From NCBI RefSeq assembly GCF_002288925.2, contig NW_022098044.1, positions 15,672,462 through 15,736,461 of the forward strand: DNA of 64,000 nt, given 5' to 3'. A program made the translations under genes and the position numbers. Below are positions 46,921 through 57,229 of this stretch, piece by piece; position 1 is the first letter of the stretch; each line of letters starts with the position of its first letter. A model generated the notes under the pieces. The model saw only the letters and a program-made list of their open reading frames with translations, was not told the origin of the DNA and did not search any database. The stretch is from Delphinapterus leucas (lineage: Eukaryota; Chordata; Mammalia; Artiodactyla; Monodontidae).

Positions 46921-46954
<34 letters not shown>
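46921..46954. repeat. Poly(C) run of 34
   Basis: An uninterrupted run of 34 C follows the MER5A arm. Runs of this length are rare in mammalian DNA and are prone to sequencing error. Confidence 0.95.
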
Positions 46955-47390
46955 ACCGAGCCAGAATAAGAAAATAGACTGTGGGAGGGCTCATGAGGGC
47001 AATTCTGAGCTTCAGCTGCTGCTCCAAGAGGTTGGCTGCTTCTTCCGTGAGTCCCTGATAACCTTGGCCCTTTCAGAGGTGAGGAAAGGCCCATCTGTCC
47101 CTGGCCATGGTCTCTGGGTGCCTCCTGTCTCACAGCATTTCTGCCAGGATGCCCACAGGTCTCCCTTTTGGGCTGGGCCCCCATCTCGGCAGGTGACCAG
47201 AGTGTGCACCTCAGACTCCCTAAGAGGTGAGCCTCCCCCAGATGCCACCCAGCTTTCCCATAGGAGGAGAAGAGACTGGATGTGAATTGGAAATGAGGGA
47301 GTGCTTTTAATTGGCATCTAATTAAGAAAAAAAAAAGCTCTTTAATCTTGAGGGGAGACAGGTTTGTCGAGGATGGAGAGCCCAGTGGTG

Positions 47391-47580
47391 CAGTGGTTCT
47401 CAAAGTCTGGTCCCCAGATCAGCAGCATCCACATGCATCCACATCACGTGTGGGAGCTTATTAGAAATGTAAATTCCCAGACACATCCCAGATGCACTGA
47501 ATCAGAGACTCTGAGGTTGGGGGTCCAGCAGTCCGATACCCTCCAGGTGATTTTGCTGCCAGTGACGGTTGAGAACCATA
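47391..47580. repeat. MER20 (hAT-Charlie)
   Basis: CAGTGGTTCTCAAAGTCTGGTCC...GAGCTTATTAGAAATGTAAATTCCCAG...CTGAATCAGAGACTCTGAGG...CTCCAGGTGATTTTGCTGCC...TTGAGAACCATAG has both terminal inverted repeats. Confidence 0.85.
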
Positions 47581-47720
47581 GCTCTCGATTGATGGTTGAG
47601 TGTGTGTGTAGACACCTGAAACGTCAGTGGTGTTCACCCCTCCCCAGCTCTGGGCACCAGAGACCACTGGGGGGTTTTATAAAACCTTGGACTCCTGGGC
47701 CTCATCTCAGGGTTTGGGAA

Positions 47721-47723
<3 letters not shown>

Positions 47724-47768
<45 letters not shown>
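47724..47768. repeat. (TA)n microsatellite at the SINE tail
   Basis: About 22 TA units stand where the A-rich tail complement of the adjacent antisense SINE would be. Confidence 0.93.
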
Positions 47769-47770
<2 letters not shown>

Positions 47771-47965
47771 ATGCGGTACGTGGGCCTCTCACTGTTGTGG
47801 CCTCTCCCGTTGCGGAGCACAGGCTCCGGATGCGCAGGCTCAGCGGCCATGGCTCACGGTCCCAGCCGCTCCGCGGCATGTGGGATCTTCCCGGACCAGG
47901 GCACAAACCTGCGTCCCCTGCATCGGCAGGCGGACTCTCAACCACTGCGCCACCAGGGAGGCCCG
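47769..47965 (-). mobile_element. CHR-type SINE, antisense, inside a hAT-type remnant
   Basis: The order is TTTATGCGGTACGTGGGCCTC, body, and head ending CCACCAGGGAGGCC. The flanks GAATATATA (about 47722) and GAATCTATA (47965) give a likely TSD. Flanking pieces (CACTGGGGGGTTTTATAAAACC and TTTTTAACAAGTGCTCCAGGAGATTCTG) look like the two halves of one MER-type element. Confidence 0.92.
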
Positions 47966-48059
47966 AATCTATATTTTTAACAAGTGCTCCAGGAGATTCT
48001 GAAATGCAGGCGGGTTTTTTTGTTTTGTTTTGTTTTTGGATTGTGGTAGCAGAAACCTG

Positions 48060-48900
48060 ATAAATATTGCATTCTTTTAATAATAACTTTGTATCTACTT
48101 GGTTCAAGGTGAGGACAGTTCCTCTTTTCTTTTCCTCCTGGAGTTGTGGCTCCTTAGTGTCTAATTATCAAGACATTTCCATCAGTCCTGTTACCCGTTA
48201 AGTACAGACAGCCGTTGCCGTTAGCGGGCATCTTCCTCATAGCTGGATTGTTCATTGCCACTTAAAAGCCACAAGTGGGTTTATGGCCTCATGCCTATTT
48301 AATTAGTCCAGCTTCTCCAAATTGGGTTTTAAGTGAGTGAAGACATTAGCCTCTGACCTAATTGATCCACAAAGCATCTTTTCAGAATGTTTGTGTAGCT
48401 TAACTCTGGATCCAGAGAGGTGTCCCTGAGGCTTTCAACAGGCCACGGGGTCAAGGAGGTAAGGACCGTACTACTCCTGTGACCCTTGTGGGTCGCTCTG
48501 CAAAGAGCAGGTTTGATTCAGGACAAGAATGGCTGGCATAGGCCCCTGCCCTTTCTAGAAGAGTGGACTCTTTTTGTGTTGCCCACAACTGCCTCTCTCC
48601 TCACCATCCTTATGTCATCATAAATGTCCACACCTGTGTGATATTTTATGACAGGGCACACCTGCTGGAACAGAGAGGTTGTCATGTTTCAGATCTGCCT
48701 AGTACGGATGTCATGAAGCCTTGTGACAGAAGTGAAATACGCCTTCTGCTCCACTTCTGCCCACCCTTCCTCCCACCGCCATTGCCCTTTTACTCCCGAG
48801 GTGGAGGTCACCAGGCTGCAGACCTGCCAGCCTGCTCGAGGTGACTCTGGTGAACCCAGGGGACCCTGCCCACATGCGTCCACTTCTGCATATGGCTTCT
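48060..48900. other. Non-repetitive block with candidate conserved non-coding sequence
   Basis: The part from about 48120 to 48420 is repeat-free and has three homeodomain-type cores (TCTAATTATC, TTTAATTAGTCC, CCTAATTGATCC). No coding exon is recognised. Enhancer function is only inferred. Confidence 0.4.
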
Positions 48901-48914
48901 TTTAGGCATCTCTC

Positions 48915-49045
48915 AAGTCCCGTCATCAAGGCCTGAATGAACCCCTCAGGCCCCCTGCCACCTCTCAGGCAGTCAGGCTGTCTGCCTTTGTTCTTCCACA
49001 TGGCATTACCTGTTATATGCCTCTGTTAGAGCATTTATTCCGTCG
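48915..49045 (+). repeat. L2-like fragment, sense
   Basis: GAACCCCTCAGGCCCCCTGCCACC...TTCTTCCACATGGCATTACCTG resembles the L2 3' region. It is degenerate. Confidence 0.4.
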
Positions 49046-49446
49046 AGCTTGTTTGTGTTACGAAGGAAAGAAGGGACTAAATGAAACCTTTGTTTTCACT
49101 TGCCCAGACCTTTCAGAAGGATCTCTGGGAGCGTTTGAAAGCCATTTTAATGAGACCAGGACTCGCTAAACTTCTTTTCTCGACAATGGCCAGTACTTGG
49201 TGCTTGAAAAATAATTAACTAGGGCTGCATGAGTTGTGAGCTGGCCTTGACTTGGTTAGAAGCACAATGGAAACAGGAATCAGAATCGGAATGCCGGCGA
49301 TCGAGGGCAACACAGACGTCCCATCCTTGGTCATGAACAGGGACCTGCACCAGTGTTGAGTAGTGCCCTGCAGAGCTCACCCCCAGGCCCAGTGCTGACG
49401 GAAAGGCTGCAGTCGTTTGTGTTGTTGTGTTAGCGCTGTGCTAACC

Positions 49447-49597
49447 CACATAGAATCACCTGGGCGAGCTTTAACAACATCCCAGCACCCAGGTTGCTCT
49501 GGCTTAGAAACTCACGGAGGGACCAGGCATCTGAAATTTTTAATGCTTTCCCAAGTGCATCCAATCTGAAGGTAGCATTGAAAACCCCTGGGCTAAA
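49447..49597. repeat. MER5A (hAT-Charlie)
   Basis: ATAGAATCACCTGGGCGAGCTTTAACAACATCCCAGC...CAGGCATCTGAAATTTTTAATGC...GCATCCAATCTGAAGG...GAAAACCCCTGG fits MER5A across most of its length. Confidence 0.78.
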
Positions 49598-50164
49598 GGA
49601 GTCTGTTTAAATGTGTGGGGTTGAAATGAGGCTACAGGAATTACTGGGCTAGTGTCTTTTTCTATAATAAAGGTAAATAGAATAGAGGCGTGCTCAGGTG
49701 TGTGTGTGTGTATGTGGACATTGCAGAGAGGCTGTGGATGCAGGGATACTGACACCAGTGCCCATACTTATACATTTGGAGGAAGGCTAGATCCACTGAC
49801 TCTTCTTCCTTACCTTCCTAGCAGCACATGCCCAGTCACTCAGCAGAGGCAGCCAAATCTCCCCAAAGATATAATGCTGCCTCTATGACGCTTCTCAGAT
49901 TTTCCTGTTCATTTCCATTGCCACGGTACTGACCTTTTCTTCTCCCTTTTCTCAATAATAGTCCAGCCTTTTTCTCTGCTGGCATTCGCTCCTGCATTCT
50001 TCCACTCCATCCGTTCTCCACACTCGGACCATACCTGAGTCACTCTCATGTTTTTAGAGCCTTTGCTGTTCCCCATCATGATGGCCCCAGGCTTTCTGAC
50101 CCCAGAGCTTCGGTTCTGCACCCCTCAGCTTCCCCATCTCTCTCGATGCTCTCTGGCCATGTAG

Positions 50165-50345
50165 GGAAAGGCTGCTCTGTGCTAACAGACTTTTCATACA
50201 TTATGTCTAATCTTCGCATCCATCCTGCCGGGTAGGCATTACTATTCCTATTTCACGGAAATCAGGGCTTGAAGAGGTTAAGTTAACTTGACCAAAGTCA
50301 CAGAGCTAATTAAGGAAATAATAGGTGTGCGGTTCAAACCAGTTG
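50165..50345 (-). repeat. MIR, antisense
   Basis: TTTCATACATTATGTCTAATCTTCGCATCC, GGTAGGCATTACTATTCC, CAGGGCTTGAAGAGGTTAAGTTAACTTGACCAAAGTCACAGAGC and GTGCGGTTCAAACC follow reverse MIR order. Confidence 0.88.
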
Positions 50346-50479
50346 CTGCTCCCTCCAGGCTCTGCATTCTCTCCACCACACTGCAGGGGACTGTCTGATT
50401 CCTTTAGGGTGGCCTCTGTAGCTTCTTATAGTCTGTTGCCAACCTATCTTTTCACTGCGTGTGTTCCATTCCATCATGA

Positions 50480-50855
50480 AATCATGCCACCCAGCGTTTG
50501 CTCGCCCTGTTCCTTTTGCCTGGAGTGTTCTTCCCTGCCCAACTAGGACTCCTACGACAGGGACTCCTGTCTTGCTGATAATACCCCGCGTGGAACCTGC
50601 AAACAGCAGGACAGGGAGGCCATTTGCATTTTCTCTCCACCTCAAGGAGCCTTAAAATGATGCATCTCCTCTTGACCCTCCTACTGTGATTTTGCATCAT
50701 GAATGTCACATGTAACCAACATACATGTCTACCTTTCTGCTAGGTGGCATCTTTGAGGCCAGGTGTCATCCCTTCCTCCTGTTTGTGTCTTTTGTGTCCA
50801 GGGCATTGTGAAGCCAACAGCAGATGTTCAGTAGATATTTGTTAAACAGGTGAAG
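50480..50855 (+). repeat. L2 3' end, sense
   Basis: TGCCTGGAGTGTTCTTCCCTGCCC, GGTGGCATCTTTGAGGCCAGGTGTCATCC and GGGCATTGTGAAGCCAACAGCAGATGTTCAGTAGATATTTGTTAAACAG give the L2 3' terminus in order. Confidence 0.75.
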
Positions 50856-50859
50856 GGCA

Positions 50860-51422
50860 GACGAGGATGCGAAGGTGGGGAAAGTCATCAAACTATACCA
50901 CCTGAGGGACCTCGGTGGGGCTAGAGTGCACAGGTCAGGGATTCAGGGATGTCTTTACCTCTAGGGAAATGTCCACTGTTTGGAAATTTCCAGAAGGAAG
51001 CGAAGAGCTAATGATTATCCTAATGAGCTAATCTAGCTTGTCCATTTTGCTCCCCTCCCAGGTTTTTGTTTCCTTGTGTTTTTATTTTATTCAATATGCT
51101 TTGCTAATAACCTCCTGGTAAAAAGCCTGTGGACCCTATGTCCTCCAGCATGGACTTCATAAATAAGATGTAGTTGGGAGAGAGCCTGTGAAAGCTGTGG
51201 ACTTCAGGACTTTCACAGGACTCATGAGCCTTAAATGGTGGCGGCCGTGGGGATGCAGAGGTTGTTCTTATGCGGTGAGGCAGAATCTTTCAGAATGGAA
51301 ACAGATGCCAAGGAAAACTTCTTCCCCGATGGAAGTTAATTCTTTAACCATTAAATTGGGGTTATCATACTAAGTAAACGGTTTTTGGACTCTTAAGGTT
51401 TAAATCACTTGGCACAGCTGGT
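50860..51422. other. Non-repetitive sequence upstream of exon 2
   Basis: No gene or confident repeat is recognised in this pre-exon stretch. Confidence 0.45.
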
Positions 51423-51449
51423 AAAAACAAAACAAAACAAAACAAAAAA
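51423..51449 (+). repeat. (CAAAA)n simple repeat upstream of exon 2
   Basis: Five or so CAAAA units end in CAAAAAAC about 110 bases before the acceptor. No host transposon was recognised. Confidence 0.85.
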
Positions 51450-51544
51450 CTGCGAGGCGGGAGGATCCGGGATGGGCAGGTGCGCTGCGTGACGGGAAGG
51501 GGGCCTCCCGGGTGGTTTCCATCAGCACTGGCGTTGAGATTGCA

Positions 51545-51559
51545 TTTTGCACCCCACAG
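51545..51559 (+). promoter_or_regulatory. SLCO3A1: Exon 2 splice acceptor
   Basis: TTTTGCACCCCACAG precedes the first coding base. The AG is correctly placed for a phase-0 junction, but the pyrimidine tract is only about a dozen bases long and contains G and A. The preceding 100 bases are GC-rich, with no long pyrimidine run. Confidence 0.85.
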
Positions 51560-52025
51560 GTGAGCGTCCTTACCACCCTGGAGCGGAGGTTCAACCTCCA
51601 GAGCGCCGACGTGGGCGTGATCGCCAGCAGCTTCGAGATCGGGAACCTGGCGCTCATCCTCTTCGTGAGCTACTTCGGGGCGCGCGGGCACAGGCCACGC
51701 CTCATCGGCTGCGGAGGCATCGTCATGGCCCTGGGAGCGTTGCTGTCGGCGCTGCCTGAGTTCCTGACCCACCAGTACAAGTACGAGGCGGGCGAGATCC
51801 GCTGGGGTGCCGAGGGCCGCGATGTCTGCGCCGCCAACGGCTCTGGCGGGGACCAGGGGCCCGACCCGGACCTCATCTGCCGCAGCCGGACCGCCACGAA
51901 CATGATGTACTTGCTGCTTATTGGGGCCCAGGTGCTCCTGGGCATCGGTGCTACCCCCGTGCAGCCCCTGGGCGTCTCCTACATCGACGACCACGTGCGG
52001 AGGAAGGACTCCTCGCTCTACATAG
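51560..52025 (+). CDS. SLCO3A1: SLCO3A1 exon 2 (organic anion transporter OATP3A1), internal coding exon
   Basis: This is an internal exon of 466 bases: 155 codons plus the first base of a glycine codon. It starts after CCCCACAG (phase 0) and ends before GTAAG (phase 1). The product is a plasma-membrane organic anion transporter of the SLCO/OATP family (major facilitator fold); OATP3A1 is linked to prostaglandin, thyroid hormone and bile-acid transport. Exon residues 1-19 are extracellular loop 1. Residues about 20-41 are TM2 (SSFEIGNLALILF). Residues 40-47 (GARGHRPR) match the MFS loop between TM2 and TM3. Residues about 48-69 are TM3. Residues about 70-113 are extracellular loop 2, with cysteines 90 and 107 and the sequon N93-G-S. 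Residues about 115-138 are TM4, ending in the family-typical PLGVSYIDD. No stop or frameshift is seen. The near-identity to mammalian OATP3A1 is from memory, not an alignment. Exon 1 (N-terminus and TM1) and later exons lie outside the window. GC and CpG content are far above the flanks. Confidence 0.96.
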
Positions 52026-52031
52026 GTAAGG
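52026..52031 (+). promoter_or_regulatory. SLCO3A1: Exon 2 splice donor
   Basis: ATAG|GTAAGG fits the mammalian 5' splice consensus well. The junction splits the glycine codon after its first base (phase 1). Confidence 0.9.
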
Positions 52032-52144
52032 AGTTGCCCCACAGCCAGGGGTGCTGTTCCCTTTTGGTTGATTCTGTGTCAGTAAACAGGGCATGTTAAC
52101 AGAAGAAGGAAACGTGGGCCCCTGAAGTTTTAATTTTCCCGGAC

Positions 52145-52337
52145 CACTGGTTCTCAGACTTGGCTACACATCTCGGGTGTTTTGGAAAATGCTGATGTCT
52201 GAGTTGCGGGGTAGTTGGTCTGGGGTGGTGCATCCTGGGCACGTAGAAATTACGGGGTAGTTGGTCTGGGGTGCATCCTGGGCACGTAGTTTTTAAAAAG
52301 CTCCCCAGGTGATTCCAATGTGCAGCAGAATTTGACC
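52145..52337. repeat. MER5A (hAT-Charlie) with an internal tandem duplication
   Basis: The left arm CACTGGTTCTCAGACTTGGCTACACATC and right arm AAAAAGCTCCCCAGGTGATTCCAATGTGCAGC mark MER5A. The middle contains two copies of CGGGGTAGTTGGTCTGGGGTG..CATCCTGGGCACGTAG at 52207-52246 and 52253-52289, with a 46-base period. The first copy has an extra GTG. Confidence 0.88.
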
Positions 52338-52339
52338 TC

Positions 52340-55300
52340 TGCTGTGCTAGAGCCTCAATAAACCTTGAGTGGGAAGCCATGGTCAGAGGAAGTTTTATGT
52401 TTATTTATCTGCCTTTTTGTGTGTGTTTGGACTTTGGGCTATTCGGCATTAGCCACCGAGGGATCTACACATTGGAAACCCTGTTTTTAATCATCAAAAT
52501 GATCTCCTGGTCCTTGTCCTATTGAAGCTCAAAGAGAAAGGGGATTGCATGCCCAGCATTTGGTATTATTCAAAGTTGGTAACTTTCTGTAATTTTTTTT
52601 TTTTTTTTTCTGTCACGGGGTATGCACTGGAACTGCATATTTGGGAAGAAATAAGGTACATGTGAACTTTGAAAAAATGTTTTGTGCTGTAATGATTTCT
52701 GCTATTTTGCACTGGGAGGATGGAAGCCATTTGCAGGTGTTGGGTTAAGAAACATCCAAGTGGTGAATTACACTTACAGCAATCGTGGCTCCTTAGTCGC
52801 TGCTTCTAGGCACTGCTGCGTGGTCATTTGTCGGGTGAGGGCTGGCCTGCCGAGCATCTCCATTTCTTGTTTACCAGGTTTAATTTTGCAGTTGGATTGT
52901 ATGACATGACCCCAGTCACTGGGTGCTAAGCTCTGAAAAAATTATATCCACCCACGGAAGCTTTATGCTTCCCAAAAGCTGTGTGCCTTGGAGTATAAAG
53001 TTAATTATAATATGAAGTTTAGGTTAAAATAGAATTTGATAAGAATTTGTCAAAAAGCTTCCTATCTGCCAAGTTTCCACCATACACTGCCCAAGCTTTC
53101 TGAGACAGGAGGGTTCAGAGCAGCTACACACCTGAATGCTAATTTTGCTCTGTGACGTTCTGTCCCAACTGTGGCGTAGATGACTTTGTTGAATAAATAT
53201 GTCGTATGTCTCGGCCCTCTGTGAACAGGCTCTAGGAAAGAAAGGTGGAGAATATGTGTCTCCCCATCCAAGGGATGAAGCACCTGTGGACCTACCTATG
53301 GAACACAAAGTAGAAGAGAAGATTGCTCAGGCTTCTCCCTGTGGTTAGGGGTTTCCATAATTGTGTGTGAAGGTGGGCACAGTGGGGAGAGGGGCCTAAG
53401 GAAATCATTTACATTTTGATGCTTTTAAGGCTTCAGTGAAAGCCCCTCCTCGTGAGTCTGTTGCAGACCAGGACACGGGCCACATCACGTAGCCAAAACA
53501 GTCTCCGCAGGTCCATCTGGGCCATTGGTCTCTGACCTGGCCGATATCACTCTAGGACCCTAGGATAGATATTTTTTGGTAGCAGTAACAGCAAGTAGAT
53601 AAATCAGGGCACATGGAAGGAAATGGGGAGTGAAAAGCTGAGTTCTTGTCTCTGATGAGGAAATCAAGTAGAAAAGCGTCTCCGCAGAATGCCTCCTGAA
53701 GTCACACCAGTGGTAAATCACCTCAGCTTGGGGGCCCCTGCCTGGAGCATCAGGCTCAGAGCCCTCTTCCAGAAGTCCGCCCTGATGAGTTAGGCTGTGG
53801 TATTTCCTGGCACTGGATGAGGCCTGGGCTGTCGGTTCAAAGCTTTAGGATGTGGACTCATTTTGGTTTTGTGGGAGGTGGAGGCTTGGGCCACAGGGCT
53901 GACCATACCAGGCACAGGCCCTTCTCTCTTGCTGAGACCTTGTTTCTGGGATTTACGGTGAGTCTTTGGTAGGAGGCAAGTCTCAACCAAATTTCTAATT
54001 GGGCATCCTTTTCCTCTATGGTAGTTCAACATTCACAGAGCTGGGAGTGCCTTTTTGTGTGGTGTGCGGGCATCTCGGTGGCATCTGGCCAAATTCCAAA
54101 ACATGACAGTACAGGACTGTGGAGATGGCCTTCCTGAGTGCTTCTGAACTTGTTTCCTGGGTCTGTGTTTACGGGGAGCAACAGAGAGCAAGCTTTCTGC
54201 ACAGATCGGCCTCGGTAGGTGGCCTTTTATTCCATGCGTGGTTTGAATTCTCCAGGAACAATGTAAAAAGACCATGCATATGCAGAGCATAACTGGTTCA
54301 GTCATTTATTGTACAGGTCATAAAAAGTGTTTGTGATCATGAGACTGTTTTAGCATTTATCTCCTCTAATAGGGAGCTAGTTTCTGAAGCCACTTAATTT
54401 GGCTTCGGGAAGTATTTGGGGGAGCCTGCTGAATGGGGTTGGTATGACTTATGACCTCTTAACTCCCTGCAAGAGAAAGACAGTCTGAAGGGACTGGTGC
54501 TGGGACTGTGGGTGTTGATGGTATCCATTGGGGTGGAGTAGCATGTGTGCCCCTTGGTTCCAGCTCTTGCAGAGCTGGTAAGAGAGAGAGGGCCCATAGC
54601 TAGCCATCTGATCATACGCCTGACATGTGAGTGTAAACTGGAGATTGAAAGGTTTCTAAATCTTGCACGTGTGAAGCACAGGTTGTTCACAGCTGCTGCT
54701 TTCCTGTGGGTGTAAGCAGGGAAGGGGATGATGACCATGCAACGCCCTGGCCACAGGCCACTGGTGACAAGCCCTGCCCCTGGGTCACCAGCTGGGTGCC
54801 TTCGGCACAACTATGGCCACGTCCTAGACCCCCTACAGCTAGAGGGAAAGGGAAGCATTCCATATTAAATCAAGCTGGTATTTTCCACCCAAGTGACTAT
54901 TTGCTTCAGCCTCTTGTGGCTGAGTCACTGCCAAACTCCTGGATTCCTTGATGGTCATTCACAAGGGGCTTCTCCTGCTGGCACTGTTCTCTGGCCATTC
55001 CTGCCCAGCCTGGGGAGGGAGCCAGGGGAGCTCATTACCAGGGGACAAAACTCACGCGGCTCTGCTGGCAGGCTTTTCAGGACCACACAATGTGGAGCCA
55101 AGCCTCACAGCGTGGCTGGCCGGTGACCCGTGGGTGGCACGTGCCGTGCCTTCTTCCCAGAGAGACTGATGGAGCAGAGTGGCAGTGGGAACCGTTTGAT
55201 ATGGTGGCGTGAGTGGGGTCCACCAATCGACCCTCTGGGAATTACTCGTGCTGTTAACCCGTGTTGTGACCTTCCATGAGCTCAGTTTTCTTAGCTGCCC

Positions 55301-55460
55301 TGTTTCTCCGAGTTCAAAGCACAGCCCGTTGTATTGTAGGCAAGAGTAAGTAGGCTAATGTAGTGGACTCGCTGGGTCCTTTCATTAGATTGCTATGGCA
55401 GTTGGTTGGTGCCTTGTTTTGTCTTTTTTTTTTTTTTTCCTTTGGGGAGGAAAAAGCTCC
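52340..55460. other. Non-repetitive intronic sequence
   Basis: About 3.1 kb without a recognised exon or confident repeat. T-runs occur at about 52591-52609 and 55424-55438. The short open frames show no coding character. Confidence 0.45.
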
Positions 55461-55464
55461 AAAT

Positions 55465-55842
55465 GAGAGTGGTAAGGATTTTTTTAAAAAAATAACTTTA
55501 TTTCTAGTTAAAAAGTATTACATGTTCACTGTTGACAACTTTGGAAGTATAGAAAAAGGATCATTGAAGAATAATTACCCTTAGCTTTATGCTTATATAA
55601 AATCCTTTTTTCTGTATCGGTATGCTTTTCTACACACACAAAAAATGTGTTTATAATAAATAATGTTTTGCTACTGTGTTCCTCTCTTAATATTTCATGA
55701 ACATTTCCCCATGTCACTAAATATTCTTTCGGTAATATTCTTTCTGCATATGAATATTCCCTTGTGGATCTATACTGTAATATTTAATGCCCTCTGTCAT
55801 TGGACATGGGTTTGTTTTTCCTATTTTACTGTTATAAACGAA
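55465..55842 (-). repeat. Old LINE-like fragment, antisense
   Basis: ATAACTTTATTTCTAGTTAAAAAG, ATTTCATGAACATTTCCCCATGTCACTAAATATTC and TGTTATAAACGAAGCAG look like the reverse of an ancient LINE or DNA element 3' end. The family is uncertain. It may be related to 2150-2480. Confidence 0.4.
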
Positions 55843-55844
55843 GC

Positions 55845-55925
55845 AGACAGGTGATCTGTGCTTCTGAAAGGTTAAGTAACTTGTCTAAGATAATGAATGG
55901 GGCTGAGCCCTGGGTATGAGAGTGA
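55845..55925 (-). repeat. MIR fragment, antisense
   Basis: CTTCTGAAAGGTTAAGTAACTTGTCTAAGATAATGAATGGGGCTGAGCC fits the reverse MIR centre. Confidence 0.65.
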
Positions 55926-56690
55926 TGTTTTTTCCAGGTACATCTGGGATCTGTGACAAGGCTGGGATGGGTGGGGCTGGGTGCAAAGGGCTGGTGGATA
56001 CTCCAGGGGGTCAGGTGCAAGTAGGGGCATTCTGCAAGACAGCCTGAATTCTTTGGGAAATAGATATCAGAGGATTCAGGAAGGTGAGAAGAGAGCCGTG
56101 TGTCTCAAATCCAAGGGGAGAGGTGCGATGGGAATGGAGAACGGGTGTGAAGGCAGAATAGAGAGTTGGGAGGAGAAAGAAGGGGGGGCCTGGCTAACAG
56201 TTCACGTCAGGGTTCTGGAAGGAGGTTGTGCCCCTGTTTCATGGTGCTTTAAGTAGAGATCAGCACAGATCAGAGCTGGTGGATTCCGTGTTCTGCTCAC
56301 CTCTCACCAGAACTGAGGACAACATACCCTCACTTCGCTGTTCCTATCATGTGGAATCATGATAGCCATTAGGAAATTGCCCTTGTGTTGGAAATCTGTC
56401 TTCCTACAACTTTCCACACACTGTCTCTGGTTCTGCCCTCTGGGTCCACTTTGAGAAACTGTGATCCCTCTTCCACATTTGGTAACTCCACAGCTGGCTG
56501 AGCACCAGCCTCTCATGGGCAGGGAAGGTCACCTAAAATTTGACTCTTATGTGCTGGGACCTCCGTTCCTTACTTGATGCAGTTTCCTGCCACACAGCCA
56601 CCGTTTCCCTCTTTACGAGGGATGCTAAGGCTGGAGGGCTTGTTACTAGGGGACAAAAACAGGTGAATGGGGCATGCAGGATTTGGGTAC

Positions 56691-57101
56691 TGTATTGCTT
56701 TGCTAGGGCTACCATAACATAACACCACAGACTGAGTGACTTAAACAATGGAAATTTATTTTCTCACAGTTATGGAGGCTGGAAAGCCAAGATCAAGGTA
56801 TCAGAGTTGGCTTCCTCTGAGGCCTCTTTCCTTGGCTTGCAGATGGTGCCTTCTCCTCCTGTGTCTTCACATGGGCTTCCTTCTGTGTGCACGTATTGCT
56901 GGTGTCTCTTTGTGTGTCCTAATTTCCTCCTCTTATAAGGACACCAGTCAGATTGGATTAGGGTCCACCCATATGATCTTATTTAACCTCAACTACCTCT
57001 TTACGGCTCTATTTTCAAATAAGTCACATGCTGAGGTACTGGGAGTTAGGGCTTATATATATGACTTTGGGGTGGGGGGGGACATGATTCAGCCCATAAC
57101 A
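56691..57101 (-). mobile_element. MLT1-type solo LTR (ERVL-MaLR), complete, antisense
   Basis: It starts TGTATTGCTTTGCTAGGGCTACC and ends ATTCAGCCCATAACA, the reverse reading of an MLT1 LTR. It is 411 bases, bounded by TG and CA, with a perfect 5-base TSD GGTAC at 56686-56690 and 57102-57106. Interior landmarks are AAACAATGGAAATTTATTTTCTCACAG and GATTGGATTAGGGTCC. Solo LTRs arise by recombination between the two LTRs of an inserted element. Confidence 0.92.
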
Positions 57102-57229
57102 GGTACCAAGAGGACCATTACCAAACAAGCTGAGACTCCTGCCTCTTTTGTCCTAACTTTTCAGTAAGGAACTTCATTGTCATGTTTGTTGTTTTCTCAA
57201 GTACTCAAGGAATTATTTGAGGATGTAGT

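Larger units (their letters stand above)
1..51559 (+). other. SLCO3A1: SLCO3A1 intron 1, 3' portion
   Basis: All 51.5 kb upstream of the exon lacks any recognisable coding exon and consists of transposon fragments separated by non-repetitive sequence. The assignment follows from exon 2 beginning at the codon that follows TM1 in the OATP3A1 protein; the exon with the start codon lies further upstream, outside the window. The acceptor AG is at 51558-51559. The tract just before it (TTTTGCACCCCACAG) is short and broken by purines. Confidence 0.9.

Noticed and set aside
46705..47403. 232-codon minus-strand open frame with a glycine run
   Set aside because: The run comes from the 34-C homopolymer. 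The frame crosses MER5A sequence and has no recognised homology.
51512..51559. In-frame extension upstream of exon 2 that might give an alternative N-terminus
   Set aside because: The frame is open but begins at GTG, not ATG, and the 48 bases are intronic, ending in a proper acceptor. No promoter evidence.
51365..52042. 225-codon minus-strand open frame over exon 2
   Set aside because: It is the shadow of the high-GC sense exon. The sense frame is a clear OATP match with correct splice sites.
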